A stretch of DNA of 37,211 nucleotides, taken from assembly GCA_002770955.1 (NCBI GenBank), contig PCUH01000074.1, positions 4,233 to 41,443 of the forward strand. Direction: 5' to 3'. Shown in pieces: positions 1 to 9,316 of the stretch (the stretch's first letter is position 1; each line of letters starts with the position of its first letter). A program made the translations under genes and the position numbers. Under the pieces are notes generated by a model that was given only the letters and a program-made list of their open reading frames with translations, made no database searches and had not been told where the DNA came from. The stretch comes from Flavobacteriales bacterium CG18_big_fil_WC_8_21_14_2_50_32_9. Its GTDB lineage: Bacteria; Bacteroidota; Bacteroidia; Flavobacteriales_E; Vicingaceae.

Positions 1-101
1 GTATGAATGTGCGAAGGGCTGTGAGATGCAAAGCGGTTAATCCCTTCCGATAATTATCGGATTAGTAATACTCAAATCACTTAGGGCTTGGGTATATTTT
101 A
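1..101. repeat. Intergenic segment with a perfect 16-bp palindrome (TCCGATAATTATCGGA, 46..61); REP-like candidate
   Basis: Direct reading of the palindrome at 46..61; no ORF covers it. Confidence 0.45.
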
Positions 102-1118
102 TCATTGATATTTCAGATAAACAGCTTTAATAAGCTTTTCTGCTGGTTTATTTTGAGGAGTATATCTGTTATTGTTTCCTCCTCCTGACTCTTGCTGGTT
201 GGCATGCCATTTCCATACAAAACCTCCAGCAAACCATTTTTCACTCCAAAACTGGTTGAATAAAGATTGAAGAGCCTCCGATTGAAGTGTTAAATTTACT
301 TCCCCTTCTATTTTAGTTGAACTCCAAGGCTCTTTGGTAGCATAATTGACACTTCGATAACCAAACTCTGTAAACAAAATGGGTTTCTGATATTTTTCAG
401 CCAATTTTTTGATATTAATTTTATGATGCTCCCAACCTTTTTCCAACTCAGCAAGTGTAGGGTTTTTGCTATTTGATAGTGGAAAATAAGCATCTATACC
501 TATCATATCTAATTGATTCCAAAAAGTAAGGTGGTTAACCTCATCCCAATTAGCAGCGTAGGTTATTTTTCCTGAATACACGTTACGTATTTTAACAATT
601 AATTTACCCCAATAGTCGGGTTTTTTTTCTACAAATGTTTTCATTTCTGTGCCAATGCAAAATAGTGGAATTTTTAATTTTTCTGCTAGTTGAGCATAAT
701 TTAAAATAAATGCTGCATACGATTTTTCAAGGATAAGCCAATCTTTTTCTGTTTCCATTTCTATAAAACCAGTATATTTCCCATGCCCCACCCAAAGCTG
801 AGGTTTAAGCATAATGCCAAGCCCTTGTTTTTTGAGTTCCAAAGCGTATTGTTCAACCCCTGCATTTGTTTCTCCAAACCATTGCCAACTCAAATTATAT
901 TGAACATCGGGTTGATTCATATCTTTAATAAATCCAAAAGGACTAATCGCTACATAATTGGTATTGATAGCCTTTATGTGAGCAACCTCATCATTATGGA
1001 GTTTTTTGCTCGAAGAAACCAAACTTATTCCATTAATTTTTTGAGATTGACTATGTATTTCACATGATTGCAACTGCAATACAAAAGCAACTATGAAAAA
1101 ACGAAAAATAAACTTCAT
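102..1118 (-). CDS. Lipoprotein with glycoside hydrolase TIM-barrel, GH113-like
   Basis: Lipobox-like LQSC after a signal peptide; TIM-barrel motifs (GIMLKPQLW, IGTEM, IGIDAYFPL, LFTEFGYRS, FVWKWH). Confidence 0.65.
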   Translation of the reverse strand: MKFIFRFFIVAFVLQLQSCEIHSQSQKINGISLVSSSKKLHNDEVAHIKAINTNYVAISPFGFIKDMNQPDVQYNLSWQWFGETNAGVEQYALELKKQGLGIMLKPQLWVGHGKYTGFIEMETEKDWLILEKSYAAFILNYAQLAEKLKIPLFCIGTEMKTFVEKKPDYWGKLIVKIRNVYSGKITYAANWDEVNHLTFWNQLDMIGIDAYFPLSNSKNPTLAELEKGWEHHKINIKKLAEKYQKPILFTEFGYRSVNYATKEPWSSTKIEGEVNLTLQSEALQSLFNQFWSEKWFAGGFVWKWHANQQESGGGNNNRYTPQNKPAEKLIKAVYLKYQ

Positions 1119-1126
1119 CTGTAATT

Positions 1127-2023
1127 TTATAACATTAAATATCTTACACCAAAATTGTAAGATTCCCCCAATCCTGCTCCACGAGCTTGAAAGAAATACG
1201 AATAAGAAGCTTCTAAAGTAATATGATTAAAAACTTGCATTTTAAAACCCAAGCCTGCTAATGTGTATCCCTGAGCAAAATTATTGCCTAAATCAATCAA
1301 TTCAAAATGCTGAAGATAGGTAAGTAACGTATATTTAGAAGTTATAAAATAACTCAAGAATGCACTTACAGGAATACCTAAACTGTTATTTGCATAGCGT
1401 TCTCCAACATTTTGAAATTGGGTAGCATTTTTGGCTTTTCCACCAAAGTTATAGGCAAAATCGATTTCTGTGAAAAGTTGAAACTTCCTTCCTGGAAATG
1501 TTTTATCATAAAACAATCGGTTTTCAAACACATAGCTTCGTTTATCCAAAAAAAATCGGGGTTGATCTTCAAAAATTGGAACAAAGAATGAAGATTGTAC
1601 TGTAAAATTTTTGTTATTTTGAAGGGGTTTCCATTTTAAACTAATAGCAACATTGGTTAATGCTCTGGCAGAGTTGTTTTTGTTATCAATAAATTTTAAA
1701 GGGCTCCATCTATTTTCGCTAATGGTATTGGATTTAAAATTAAAAACAAACCCAAGGTTAGCCGTTGATTTTTTAGAAACACCTGTAAATATTTCAAAAG
1801 TAGAGGTATAAAAATTAGAACGAGGTTCATTAATAATTTCACCATTATCTTCCCTTCGATTTTGAGTATAAAGGCTATTAAATACTTTAATATCCCAATT
1901 CTGATCTTTAATTAATTGTGAAGGCGTAAACTGTTGTAAGGTTGTTTTTTCTTCTTCCTCTTCTTGAGAAAATACTGAAAAAGAAATGATTATAAGAAAA
2001 TTAACGATTATAAGTTTTTTCAT
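1127..2023 (-). CDS. Secreted or outer-membrane beta-barrel-like protein of unknown function
   Basis: The track ORF runs to 2203, but an ATG at 2023 starts a clear signal peptide (MKKLIIVNFLIIISFSVFSQ). The extra upstream codons overlap the divergent promoter region. Alternating aromatic strands towards the C-terminus. Confidence 0.6.
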   Translation of the reverse strand: MKKLIIVNFLIIISFSVFSQEEEEEKTTLQQFTPSQLIKDQNWDIKVFNSLYTQNRREDNGEIINEPRSNFYTSTFEIFTGVSKKSTANLGFVFNFKSNTISENRWSPLKFIDNKNNSARALTNVAISLKWKPLQNNKNFTVQSSFFVPIFEDQPRFFLDKRSYVFENRLFYDKTFPGRKFQLFTEIDFAYNFGGKAKNATQFQNVGERYANNSLGIPVSAFLSYFITSKYTLLTYLQHFELIDLGNNFAQGYTLAGLGFKMQVFNHITLEASYSYFFQARGAGLGESYNFGVRYLML

Positions 2024-2098
2024 CTTAAAATTTAGTAATGTATTCAAATGCTTGAATTTATTTTCATATTTTCGTGAATCCATTATGTAGATTAACAA

Positions 2099-2125
2099 TA
2101 GTCGGATATTCAACGAATTCCTTAC
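2099..2125 (-). promoter_or_regulatory. ECF-type promoter candidate P1-minus: GTAAGGA-N14-CGACTA
   Basis: TCCTTAC at 2119..2125 and TAGTCG at 2099..2104 on the + strand; 14 nt between them; upstream of the CDS starting at 2023. Confidence 0.7.
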
Positions 2126-2136
2126 GATAATAGTAT

Positions 2137-2163
2137 GTAAGGAATTAAAACAAATTACGTCTA
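2137..2163 (+). promoter_or_regulatory. ECF-type promoter candidate P1-plus: GTAAGGA-N14-CGTCTA
   Basis: GTAAGGA 2137..2143, CGTCTA 2158..2163, spacer 14; upstream of the CDS at 2192. Confidence 0.7.
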
Positions 2164-2191
2164 TCCTCGTGAATGAATACTTTCCAATGAA

Positions 2192-2959
2192 ATGAGTGTA
2201 CAAAAAATTAAATTTTCAAATCAATCAGGACATACATTAGCTGCATTATTAGAATTACCAGATAAACCATTATTGGGTTATGCAGTTTTTGCTCACTGTT
2301 TTACTTGTAATAAAAACCTAACTGCAGTTAGAAATATTGGTAGGGCTTTAACGGATAATGGAATTGCTGTTTTACGATTTGATTTCACAGGATTAGGAGA
2401 AAGTGAAGGAGAATTCGAACACACTAATTTTTCTTCAAATGTGAACGATTTAATTGCTGCAGCTCAATATTTAGAAAAAAACTATGCATCACCAAGTATA
2501 TTAATTGGGCATTCATTAGGTGGAGCGGCTGTTATATTTGCTGCTCAGCACATTAAAAGCGTTAAGGCTGTTGCTACTATTGGAGCACCTTCCAATCCTA
2601 AACATGTAACACATTTGTTTAAATCGAGCATGGAAGAAATTAAAGAAAAAGGAGAGGCATTACTTTCTATTGGAGGTCGTGAGTTTAAAATTCAAAAACA
2701 GTTTTTAGATGATATCAACGAGAAAAACATGAATACTACTGTAAAAGAAATGAATAAAGCATTATTAGTATTACATTCGCCTCAAGATACTACTGTTGGA
2801 ATAGAAAATGCAGCTCAAATTTACCAAGCAGCATGGCATCCTAAAAGTTTTATTTCATTAGACGGAGCAGACCATTTGCTATCCAAAAAAGAGGATTCTA
2901 TTTATGTAGGACAAATGATAGCTAATTGGGCAGTAAGGTATATCAAAATTAAATCATAA
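2192..2959 (+). CDS. Alpha/beta hydrolase (OsmC-associated type)
   Basis: GHSLGG nucleophile elbow; FDFTGLGESEG; HSPQDTTV and GADHLL acid/His region. Confidence 0.85.
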   Translation: MSVQKIKFSNQSGHTLAALLELPDKPLLGYAVFAHCFTCNKNLTAVRNIGRALTDNGIAVLRFDFTGLGESEGEFEHTNFSSNVNDLIAAAQYLEKNYASPSILIGHSLGGAAVIFAAQHIKSVKAVATIGAPSNPKHVTHLFKSSMEEIKEKGEALLSIGGREFKIQKQFLDDINEKNMNTTVKEMNKALLVLHSPQDTTVGIENAAQIYQAAWHPKSFISLDGADHLLSKKEDSIYVGQMIANWAVRYIKIKS

Positions 2960-2970
2960 AAAAAAACATC

Positions 2971-4482
2971 GTGAAAGTAAGAGAAATATTTATTACATCA
3001 TCCATTTTAGTTTTAGTAATTATTGGCGGCATTTCCATCGTTTGGAAACCTATTTTATGGAGTCTTATCTTTTTTGGTCCGTTAATTTTATTGGGGTATT
3101 CTGATATCTTTCAAACCAAACACACTCTAAAAAAGAATTTTCCTTTAATAGGTAATTTTAGGTATATGCTCGAAAAAATTAGACCTGAAATTATGCAATA
3201 TTTTGTTGAAACAGATACACAAGGAAGGCCTATCAGCAGAATGTTTCGAGCATTAATTTATCAACGTGCAAAAAATGTTACAGACACTGCTCCCTTTGGA
3301 ACACAAATGGACGTGTATGGTGCTGGTTATGAATGGATGGATCATTCGGTTTATGCCAAAGAAATAAAAGAAACAGATGTCAGAGTTTTAGTGGGTGGAA
3401 AAGATTGTAAACAACCTTATTTGGCAAGTATTTTAAATATTTCAGCCATGAGTTTTGGAGCATTAAGCGAAAATGCGGTGTTAGCAATGAACAAAGGAGC
3501 TAAAATAGGTGGTTTTGCCCACAATACAGGAGAAGGAGGAATTAGCCCATATCATAAAAAACATGGAGGCGATTTAATTTGGCAAGTAGGTACTGGATAT
3601 TTTGGTTGCAGAACAGAAAGTGGAAATTTCTGTCCAGATACGTTTCAGAAGAACTCCATCATTGATGCGGTTAAAATGATAGAAATAAAATTATCGCAAG
3701 GAGCAAAACCAGGGCATGGTGGTATTTTGCCTGCAAGTAAAAACACCGAAGAAATTGCAGCTATTAGGCACGTAAAACCTTTTACAGATGTAAATTCTCC
3801 TCCAAGACACACTGCTTTTAATGATGCTGAAGGTTTAATGCATTTTATAAAACAACTCAGAGATTTATCGGGAGGGAAACCAATTGGGTTTAAACTTTGC
3901 GTAGGGAAAAAGCAAGAATTTATAGATTTTTGTAGCGCTATGGTTGCAACAGGTATTAAACCCGATTTTATTACCGTTGATGGTGGAGAAGGTGGCACAG
4001 GTGCTGCCCCGGTTGAATTTTCAAACTCCTTAGGAATGCCTTTAAGAGATGGGTTGGCTTTTGTAATAGACACACTCAACGCATTTGGATTGAAAGAAGA
4101 AATAAAAGTAATCGCATCAGGTAAAATTCTAACTGGATTTCATATCGTTAGAGCAATAGCATTGGGAGCAGATTTATGCAACAGTGCTAGAGCTATGATG
4201 ATGGCTGTGGGCTGCATTCAAGCACTACAATGCAATACTAATACTTGTCCTGTTGGTGTGGCAACTCAAAATAAAAGCCTAATGAAAGGACTGAATGTAG
4301 AAAATAAATCGCAACGTGTAGCCAATTTTCACAGAAAAACAGTAGCTGCTTTTACTGAACTTATTGCAGCTGCAGGGCTTAATAATCCAAATGAACTTGA
4401 ACGTAAGCATATTAACAGAAGAGTTAGTATGACTACAGTCTTAAAATACAGTGAAATTTATCCTGAAAAGGCAATGAATTAA
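2971..4482 (+). CDS. FMN-binding glutamate synthase family protein (GltB2-like)
   Basis: N-terminal TM segment; SAMSFGALS, GEGGISPYH, KPGHGGILP, VDGGEGGTGAAP; Cys cluster CIQALQCNTNTCPVGVATQ. Confidence 0.9.
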   Translation: MKVREIFITSSILVLVIIGGISIVWKPILWSLIFFGPLILLGYSDIFQTKHTLKKNFPLIGNFRYMLEKIRPEIMQYFVETDTQGRPISRMFRALIYQRAKNVTDTAPFGTQMDVYGAGYEWMDHSVYAKEIKETDVRVLVGGKDCKQPYLASILNISAMSFGALSENAVLAMNKGAKIGGFAHNTGEGGISPYHKKHGGDLIWQVGTGYFGCRTESGNFCPDTFQKNSIIDAVKMIEIKLSQGAKPGHGGILPASKNTEEIAAIRHVKPFTDVNSPPRHTAFNDAEGLMHFIKQLRDLSGGKPIGFKLCVGKKQEFIDFCSAMVATGIKPDFITVDGGEGGTGAAPVEFSNSLGMPLRDGLAFVIDTLNAFGLKEEIKVIASGKILTGFHIVRAIALGADLCNSARAMMMAVGCIQALQCNTNTCPVGVATQNKSLMKGLNVENKSQRVANFHRKTVAAFTELIAAAGLNNPNELERKHINRRVSMTTVLKYSEIYPEKAMN

Positions 4483-4529
4483 AAAAAAAAGAGTTTACTT
4501 TGAACGTAACTTAAAAAGTTTATTTTTTT

Positions 4530-5687
4530 ATGTCCTATTCCTCTCCAATATTAATTGTCGCAGAAGACTATGTGTTTGACTTATTTAAAAAATCAACCAA
4601 TTCAAAACTTATTTATCACAATTTTAAACATACATCTAATGTGGTTAAAAATGTACATGAAATTGGAACAGCCGAAAAATTAACAGAAGAGGAATTAGAA
4701 ATAGTATTGTTGGCTGCTTGGTTTCATGATGTGGGTTACATTACCTCCTGCGATAATCATGAAGAATTAAGTGCAAAATTGGCATCTGATTTTTTAATGA
4801 ATCAAAAGTATGACACACAAAAAATTGGGGTGATAAAAAACTGTATTTTAGCTACAAAACTAAAAACAGAACCCAATAATCATTTAGAAGAAATAATTTG
4901 CGATGCTGACACCAAAAATGTTGGTAGTAATTCCTACTACGAACATTCGTTTTTGTTACGAACAGAATGTGAATGTGTTAAACATATTATTTTGGAAGAA
5001 CAAGAATGGTTAGAAAAAGAAATTGAATTTCTAAACCGACATAAGTTTTATACTAAATATGCTTTTTTAAATTTAATTGAAACAAAAATTAAAAACCTTA
5101 TACAAAGACAAGAGGAATTAGATAAACTTATTCGTAAGAAAAACAAGCCTGACATACCCGAAAAAGGCATCGAAACCATGTTTAGAACAGCACTTAAAAA
5201 CCACATGGAATTAAGTGCTATGGCAGATAATAAGGCTAATATAATGCTGAGTATTAATGCATTAATAATATCTATTGTTATATCAGCTTTGGTTTCAAAA
5301 TTTGATAAACATCCAGAATTGGTTTTTCCAACGGTTTTATTGTTAATTATTTGTTTAACAGCCATTGTGTTGGCAACCCTTTCTACAAAACCAAAAATTA
5401 CTTCAGGTAAATTTACTACACAAGATGTAAAAGAACAGAAAGCCAATTTGTTGTTTTTTGGCAATTTTCACAAAATGCAACTCCATAATTACGAATGGGG
5501 AATGAAAGAAATAATGAAAGACAGTAACTATTTATATTCTTCATTAATAAGAGATTTATATTTTTTAGGCGTTGTGTTGGCAAAAAAATATACCTATTTA
5601 AGATGGTGTTATATGGTGTTTATGTATGGGATGATACTTGCTGTATTAGTGTTTGCGTTCATCATCATAACTACTGAGCATATTTAA
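4530..5687 (+). CDS. HD-domain phosphohydrolase fused to a Pycsar-effector-type TM domain (DUF5706/PycTM-like)
   Basis: HD motif (YHNFKHT...AAWFHDVGY...NHEELS...CDADTKNVG) followed by NHMELSAMADNKANIMLSINALIISIVISALV and further TM helices, typical of the DUF5706/Pycsar effector family. Confidence 0.85.
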   Translation: MSYSSPILIVAEDYVFDLFKKSTNSKLIYHNFKHTSNVVKNVHEIGTAEKLTEEELEIVLLAAWFHDVGYITSCDNHEELSAKLASDFLMNQKYDTQKIGVIKNCILATKLKTEPNNHLEEIICDADTKNVGSNSYYEHSFLLRTECECVKHIILEEQEWLEKEIEFLNRHKFYTKYAFLNLIETKIKNLIQRQEELDKLIRKKNKPDIPEKGIETMFRTALKNHMELSAMADNKANIMLSINALIISIVISALVSKFDKHPELVFPTVLLLIICLTAIVLATLSTKPKITSGKFTTQDVKEQKANLLFFGNFHKMQLHNYEWGMKEIMKDSNYLYSSLIRDLYFLGVVLAKKYTYLRWCYMVFMYGMILAVLVFAFIIITTEHI

Positions 5688-5691
5688 TCAT

Positions 5692-6843
5692 CTAAATATT
5701 ACCTTTTTCAAGAATTCGTTTAAAGTTTTTTAACGATTTTGAGAATGATTTCCGCATCATTTCTTTAAAAAAAAGCCTGTTAATAAATGAATTATTAAAA
5801 AATATATCTAATGATAATTTAACCTCGTTTTCGTTGTATGGTTCAAGGGTAAAAACTTGACTGGAAGAGGGTAAGAAACCACTTCCTATTACACTTTCGG
5901 CATAAATAATTTTAGTATCGATTACTTTATTTTCGGTAGTTACAATGTTAAGTGTGTTAAAAGGTAAAATACATTCGTGTTCTGTACCAACTCGTGGAAT
6001 TTTAGATTTATCGTATTTCACTTCTTTTATACCTACTATCCATTCTTTTTTTCTTTCTAAACTAATAAGCATTTGATAAGCGGCTTTTAATGAAGTATTG
6101 ATGGTTATTTCTAGTTCAATGTTTGGATGGTTTAATTGAAGCTTTTTTCGTTCGGGAAGATTAGGCACCTTGGCTAATAATTCCTTTAAGTAAGCGTAAG
6201 AATAATTTATCACTCCAACATCAGAATAAGTAGAATTGCCTTTTGCGAATGTAAGCCAGTTTTGTGCTTCATTAACAGCTTTTGAAAAAGTATTTTCGGT
6301 AATAAGTAAATATTCGTGTACTTCTAAATTATTTTTCATCAGTTTGTGTGCAGTAGTAACTTCGGGGCCCATTAATTGCAGGTGTCCTAGAATTTTTCGT
6401 TCAATCACATTTCCATAATGTACTACAAACTTTAGGGTTAAATTTGGTGTATGGGTGCAAGAACCACAATCACAAATCCGATCTCTTTCATATAATTTTA
6501 TATGTTGATGAAATGCTATAAACATCTTTTCACATTGCATATAAATATCTTTAATAGAAGGTTTTTCTCCAACTCGATAAAAAAATACAGCATCACCTTC
6601 AATTTCGGCAACTTTTAATCCTAAGGAGTTATTGTTGATAATAATTTCCAATAGTTCAGCCACAATGTGTGTTCCGTGTATAATTTCAGTATCATTTACA
6701 AAACGAGTAAACCCACTAATATCAGGAATAAACAGTAAGGTTTTTTTTAAAATATCGTCCGTTTGCAAAATAGGTTCATTTAGAATAACAATATTACTAA
6801 TTTTATCATTATTTTTTTTAGTGTTTCGATAAGATTCTTTCAA
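5692..6843 (-). CDS. DUF2652 protein: class III nucleotidyl-cyclase-like domain plus C-terminal SRPBCC-like domain
   Basis: LLFIPDISGFTRFV and EIEGDAVFFY resemble the two metal-Asp motifs of class III cyclases; VHYGN; LMGPEVTTAHKL; CDCGSC cluster; C-terminal START/SRPBCC-like region. Confidence 0.8.
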   Translation of the reverse strand: MKESYRNTKKNNDKISNIVILNEPILQTDDILKKTLLFIPDISGFTRFVNDTEIIHGTHIVAELLEIIINNNSLGLKVAEIEGDAVFFYRVGEKPSIKDIYMQCEKMFIAFHQHIKLYERDRICDCGSCTHTPNLTLKFVVHYGNVIERKILGHLQLMGPEVTTAHKLMKNNLEVHEYLLITENTFSKAVNEAQNWLTFAKGNSTYSDVGVINYSYAYLKELLAKVPNLPERKKLQLNHPNIELEITINTSLKAAYQMLISLERKKEWIVGIKEVKYDKSKIPRVGTEHECILPFNTLNIVTTENKVIDTKIIYAESVIGSGFLPSSSQVFTLEPYNENEVKLSLDIFFNNSFINRLFFKEMMRKSFSKSLKNFKRILEKGNI

Positions 6844-6880
6844 AAATAAACGGTTATTTAGTGTATTAATAAAAAGAGAT

Positions 6881-8902
6881 ATGATGAATTATTTTGATAG
6901 AGAATTAAGTTGGTTATCATTTAACTATAGAGTGCTTCAGGAGGCTATTAACCCCAAAGTTCCGTTGATAGAGCGATTACGTTTTTTGGCAATATATTCT
7001 TCTAATTTGGATGAATTTTATAGGGTTCGGGTAGCTTCCTATAAACATATTTTAAAATTACAAGAATTAGAAGGAATTACTAAAGATGAAAAAATTAAAA
7101 AATTATTAAAAAAGATATACAAAACAGTTAAAAAGCAACAAATAGAATTTGGTCAAATTTATAATAAAGAACTTATTCCACTATTGCAAAAGGAACACAT
7201 TTATATTATTAATGATGAGGACATAGAGGAATTGCAATACAATTATTTAAAGCTTTATTTTAGAAAAAATATAAAACCACACATTCAATTAATAACCTTA
7301 GATGCTATTCATCCCACTTTTTTGCAAGATAAAGGACTTTATCTTACGGTAAGTAATCTTGAAGAAAGTAATGTTATTTATCTATTAAATATTCCTACAG
7401 ACAAAACAGAGCGATTTATTAAACTTCCATCCACAGCCAATAATGAAATTATTATTCTACTTTCCGATGTAATTCGGATTTTTATAAAAGAAATTATACC
7501 TGAATTAAAACATCCCCAATGTTACTCTATTAAACTAAGTAGGGATGCTGAATTATATTTAGAAGAAGAAATTGCAGAAACAGTAGAAGGGAAAATTTTA
7601 AACAGCTTACATAAAAGAATAATAGGTGATCCAACTCGTTTTTTATATGATGAAACCATTCCAAAAGTGGTGTTAAAAATGGTGCGAAGAAAATTAAGAA
7701 TTAGAAAAGATGAGTTAGTACCAGGTGGTCGTCATCATAATTTTAATGATTTCTTTAAACTACCTATTGTGGGTAATCCAAGTTTATTTTACATGGATTT
7801 ACCTACCTTAAAGCACCATGAATTAGAAAAATATACCTCTGTTTATGATGTCTTAAATGAAAAAGATTTTGTGTTGCATTTCCCATATCAAAGTTATGAA
7901 TATGTGTTAAAATTTATCGAACAAGCATCAGTTAACCCCAACCTATTAGAAATTAACATTACCTTATATCGTGTTGCTAAAGAATCGAGAATTTGCAAAG
8001 CATTGATAGTTGCTGCCAAAAATGGTAAAAAGGTAACTGTTTTTAGCGAATTGAAAGCTCGATTTGACGAAGAGCTTAACATGAAATGGGCAAAAAGAAT
8101 GAAAGAAGCTGGAGTTTCCGTTATTTATAGCTTTGAAGCATTAAAAGTACATTCTAAAATATGTTTGGTAAAGCTTGAAGAAGGCAACAAAATAATCAAA
8201 TATGCTTATTTCGGAACGGGTAATTTTAATGAAGATACTGCTAAAATCTATTGCGACCATGCTTTGTTGACCTCAAACCTTAATTTGACAAAAGAATTGG
8301 ATAAAGTTTTTTCATTTTTAAAAGGAGAAGTAAAAAAACCAACTTTTAAGCATTTGTTGGTTGCCCCTTTTAACATGAGACAAAAATTTAAGCAACTCAT
8401 TGAAAATGAAATACAAAACGCCAAAAAAGGATTAAAAGCTAAGGTAACCATTAAAATGAACAGCCTGGAAGATAAAGATATGATTAATAAACTCTATGAA
8501 GCTAGTAATGCTGGAGTTAAGATAACTATTATTGTTAGAGGGATTTGCTGTTTGGTGCCAGGTGTTGAAGGTATGAGTAAGAACATTAAAGTAATTAGTA
8601 TTATTGATCGCTATTTAGAACACGGAAGGGTGTATCTTTTTCATAACAACGGAAATGAAAAACTTTTTTTAGCTTCGGCAGATTGGATGAAAAGAAATTT
8701 GAGCCATAGGGTAGAGGTAGGGTTTCCTATTGATAATCAAAAACTAAAAGCAGAGGTAAAAAAATTAATTTATCTTCAGCTCAAAGATAATGTGAAAGCA
8801 CGAGTATTAAACAAAACACAAAGCAATCCCTACAAAAAATCTTCTTCAATCATTGAAGTTAGAGCTCAATATGATTTTTATAATTACTTACAAAATAAAT
8901 AA
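6881..8902 (+). CDS. ppk1: Polyphosphate kinase 1
   Basis: N-terminal FDRELSWLSFNYRVLQEA; SSNLDEFYRVRV; PLD-like VHSKICLV, YFGTGNFNEDTA; HGRVYLFHNNGNEKLFLASADWMKRNL. Confidence 0.95.
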   Translation: MMNYFDRELSWLSFNYRVLQEAINPKVPLIERLRFLAIYSSNLDEFYRVRVASYKHILKLQELEGITKDEKIKKLLKKIYKTVKKQQIEFGQIYNKELIPLLQKEHIYIINDEDIEELQYNYLKLYFRKNIKPHIQLITLDAIHPTFLQDKGLYLTVSNLEESNVIYLLNIPTDKTERFIKLPSTANNEIIILLSDVIRIFIKEIIPELKHPQCYSIKLSRDAELYLEEEIAETVEGKILNSLHKRIIGDPTRFLYDETIPKVVLKMVRRKLRIRKDELVPGGRHHNFNDFFKLPIVGNPSLFYMDLPTLKHHELEKYTSVYDVLNEKDFVLHFPYQSYEYVLKFIEQASVNPNLLEINITLYRVAKESRICKALIVAAKNGKKVTVFSELKARFDEELNMKWAKRMKEAGVSVIYSFEALKVHSKICLVKLEEGNKIIKYAYFGTGNFNEDTAKIYCDHALLTSNLNLTKELDKVFSFLKGEVKKPTFKHLLVAPFNMRQKFKQLIENEIQNAKKGLKAKVTIKMNSLEDKDMINKLYEASNAGVKITIIVRGICCLVPGVEGMSKNIKVISIIDRYLEHGRVYLFHNNGNEKLFLASADWMKRNLSHRVEVGFPIDNQKLKAEVKKLIYLQLKDNVKARVLNKTQSNPYKKSSSIIEVRAQYDFYNYLQNK

Positions 8903-8905
8903 ATT

Positions 8906-9316
8906 ATGGAACAAAAACATCCTTTACCCCCTTTTACAGTAGAAACTGCCAAACAAAAAATTCAACTGGCAGAAGATGCATGGAACAGTAAAAACCCAGA
9001 AAAAGTGAGTTTAGCCTATACCTCTGACAGTGAATGGCGAAACAGAAATGAGTTTATTAATGGAAGAACCGAAATTATTGCTTTTCTCAAAAGAAAATGG
9101 GCAAAAGAACACGAATACAAACTAAAAAAAGAATATTGGGCACATACTGAAAATAGAATTGCTGTCCGATTTGAATATGAATTTCGAGATGAAAAAGGAC
9201 AATGGTGGCGAGCTTATGGTAACGAAAATTGGGAATTTGATGAAAATGGACTGATGAAAAAAAGATTCGCAAGTATTAACGATTTAGCCATTCAGGAAAT
9301 CGAAAGAAAACTTTAA
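8906..9316 (+). CDS. NTF2-like / DUF1348 family protein
   Basis: [24 protein letters not shown] and [30 protein letters not shown] match the DUF1348 pattern. Confidence 0.85.
   Translation: MEQKHPLPPFTVETAKQKIQLAEDAWNSKNPEKVSLAYTSDSEWRNRNEFINGRTEIIAFLKRKWAKEHEYKLKKEYWAHTENRIAVRFEYEFRDEKGQWWRAYGNENWEFDENGLMKKRFASINDLAIQEIERKL

Noticed and set aside
2024-2203. N-terminal extension of the 1127..2203 ORF
   Set aside because: Contains the divergent promoter region and precedes a clear signal peptide at 2023; ORF extension judged spurious.
3645-4079. 144-aa antisense ORF
   Set aside because: Mirror of the well-supported glutamate-synthase-like CDS; no recognisable domain.
5048-5464. 138-aa antisense ORF
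   Set aside because: Antisense to the HD/Pycsar-effector-like CDS; hydrophobic by complementarity.
4530-6843. Calling the pair a confirmed Pycsar anti-phage system
   Set aside because: Effector domain is fused to HD, the cyclase-like protein has altered catalytic residues, and the genes are convergent; kept as a hypothesis only.
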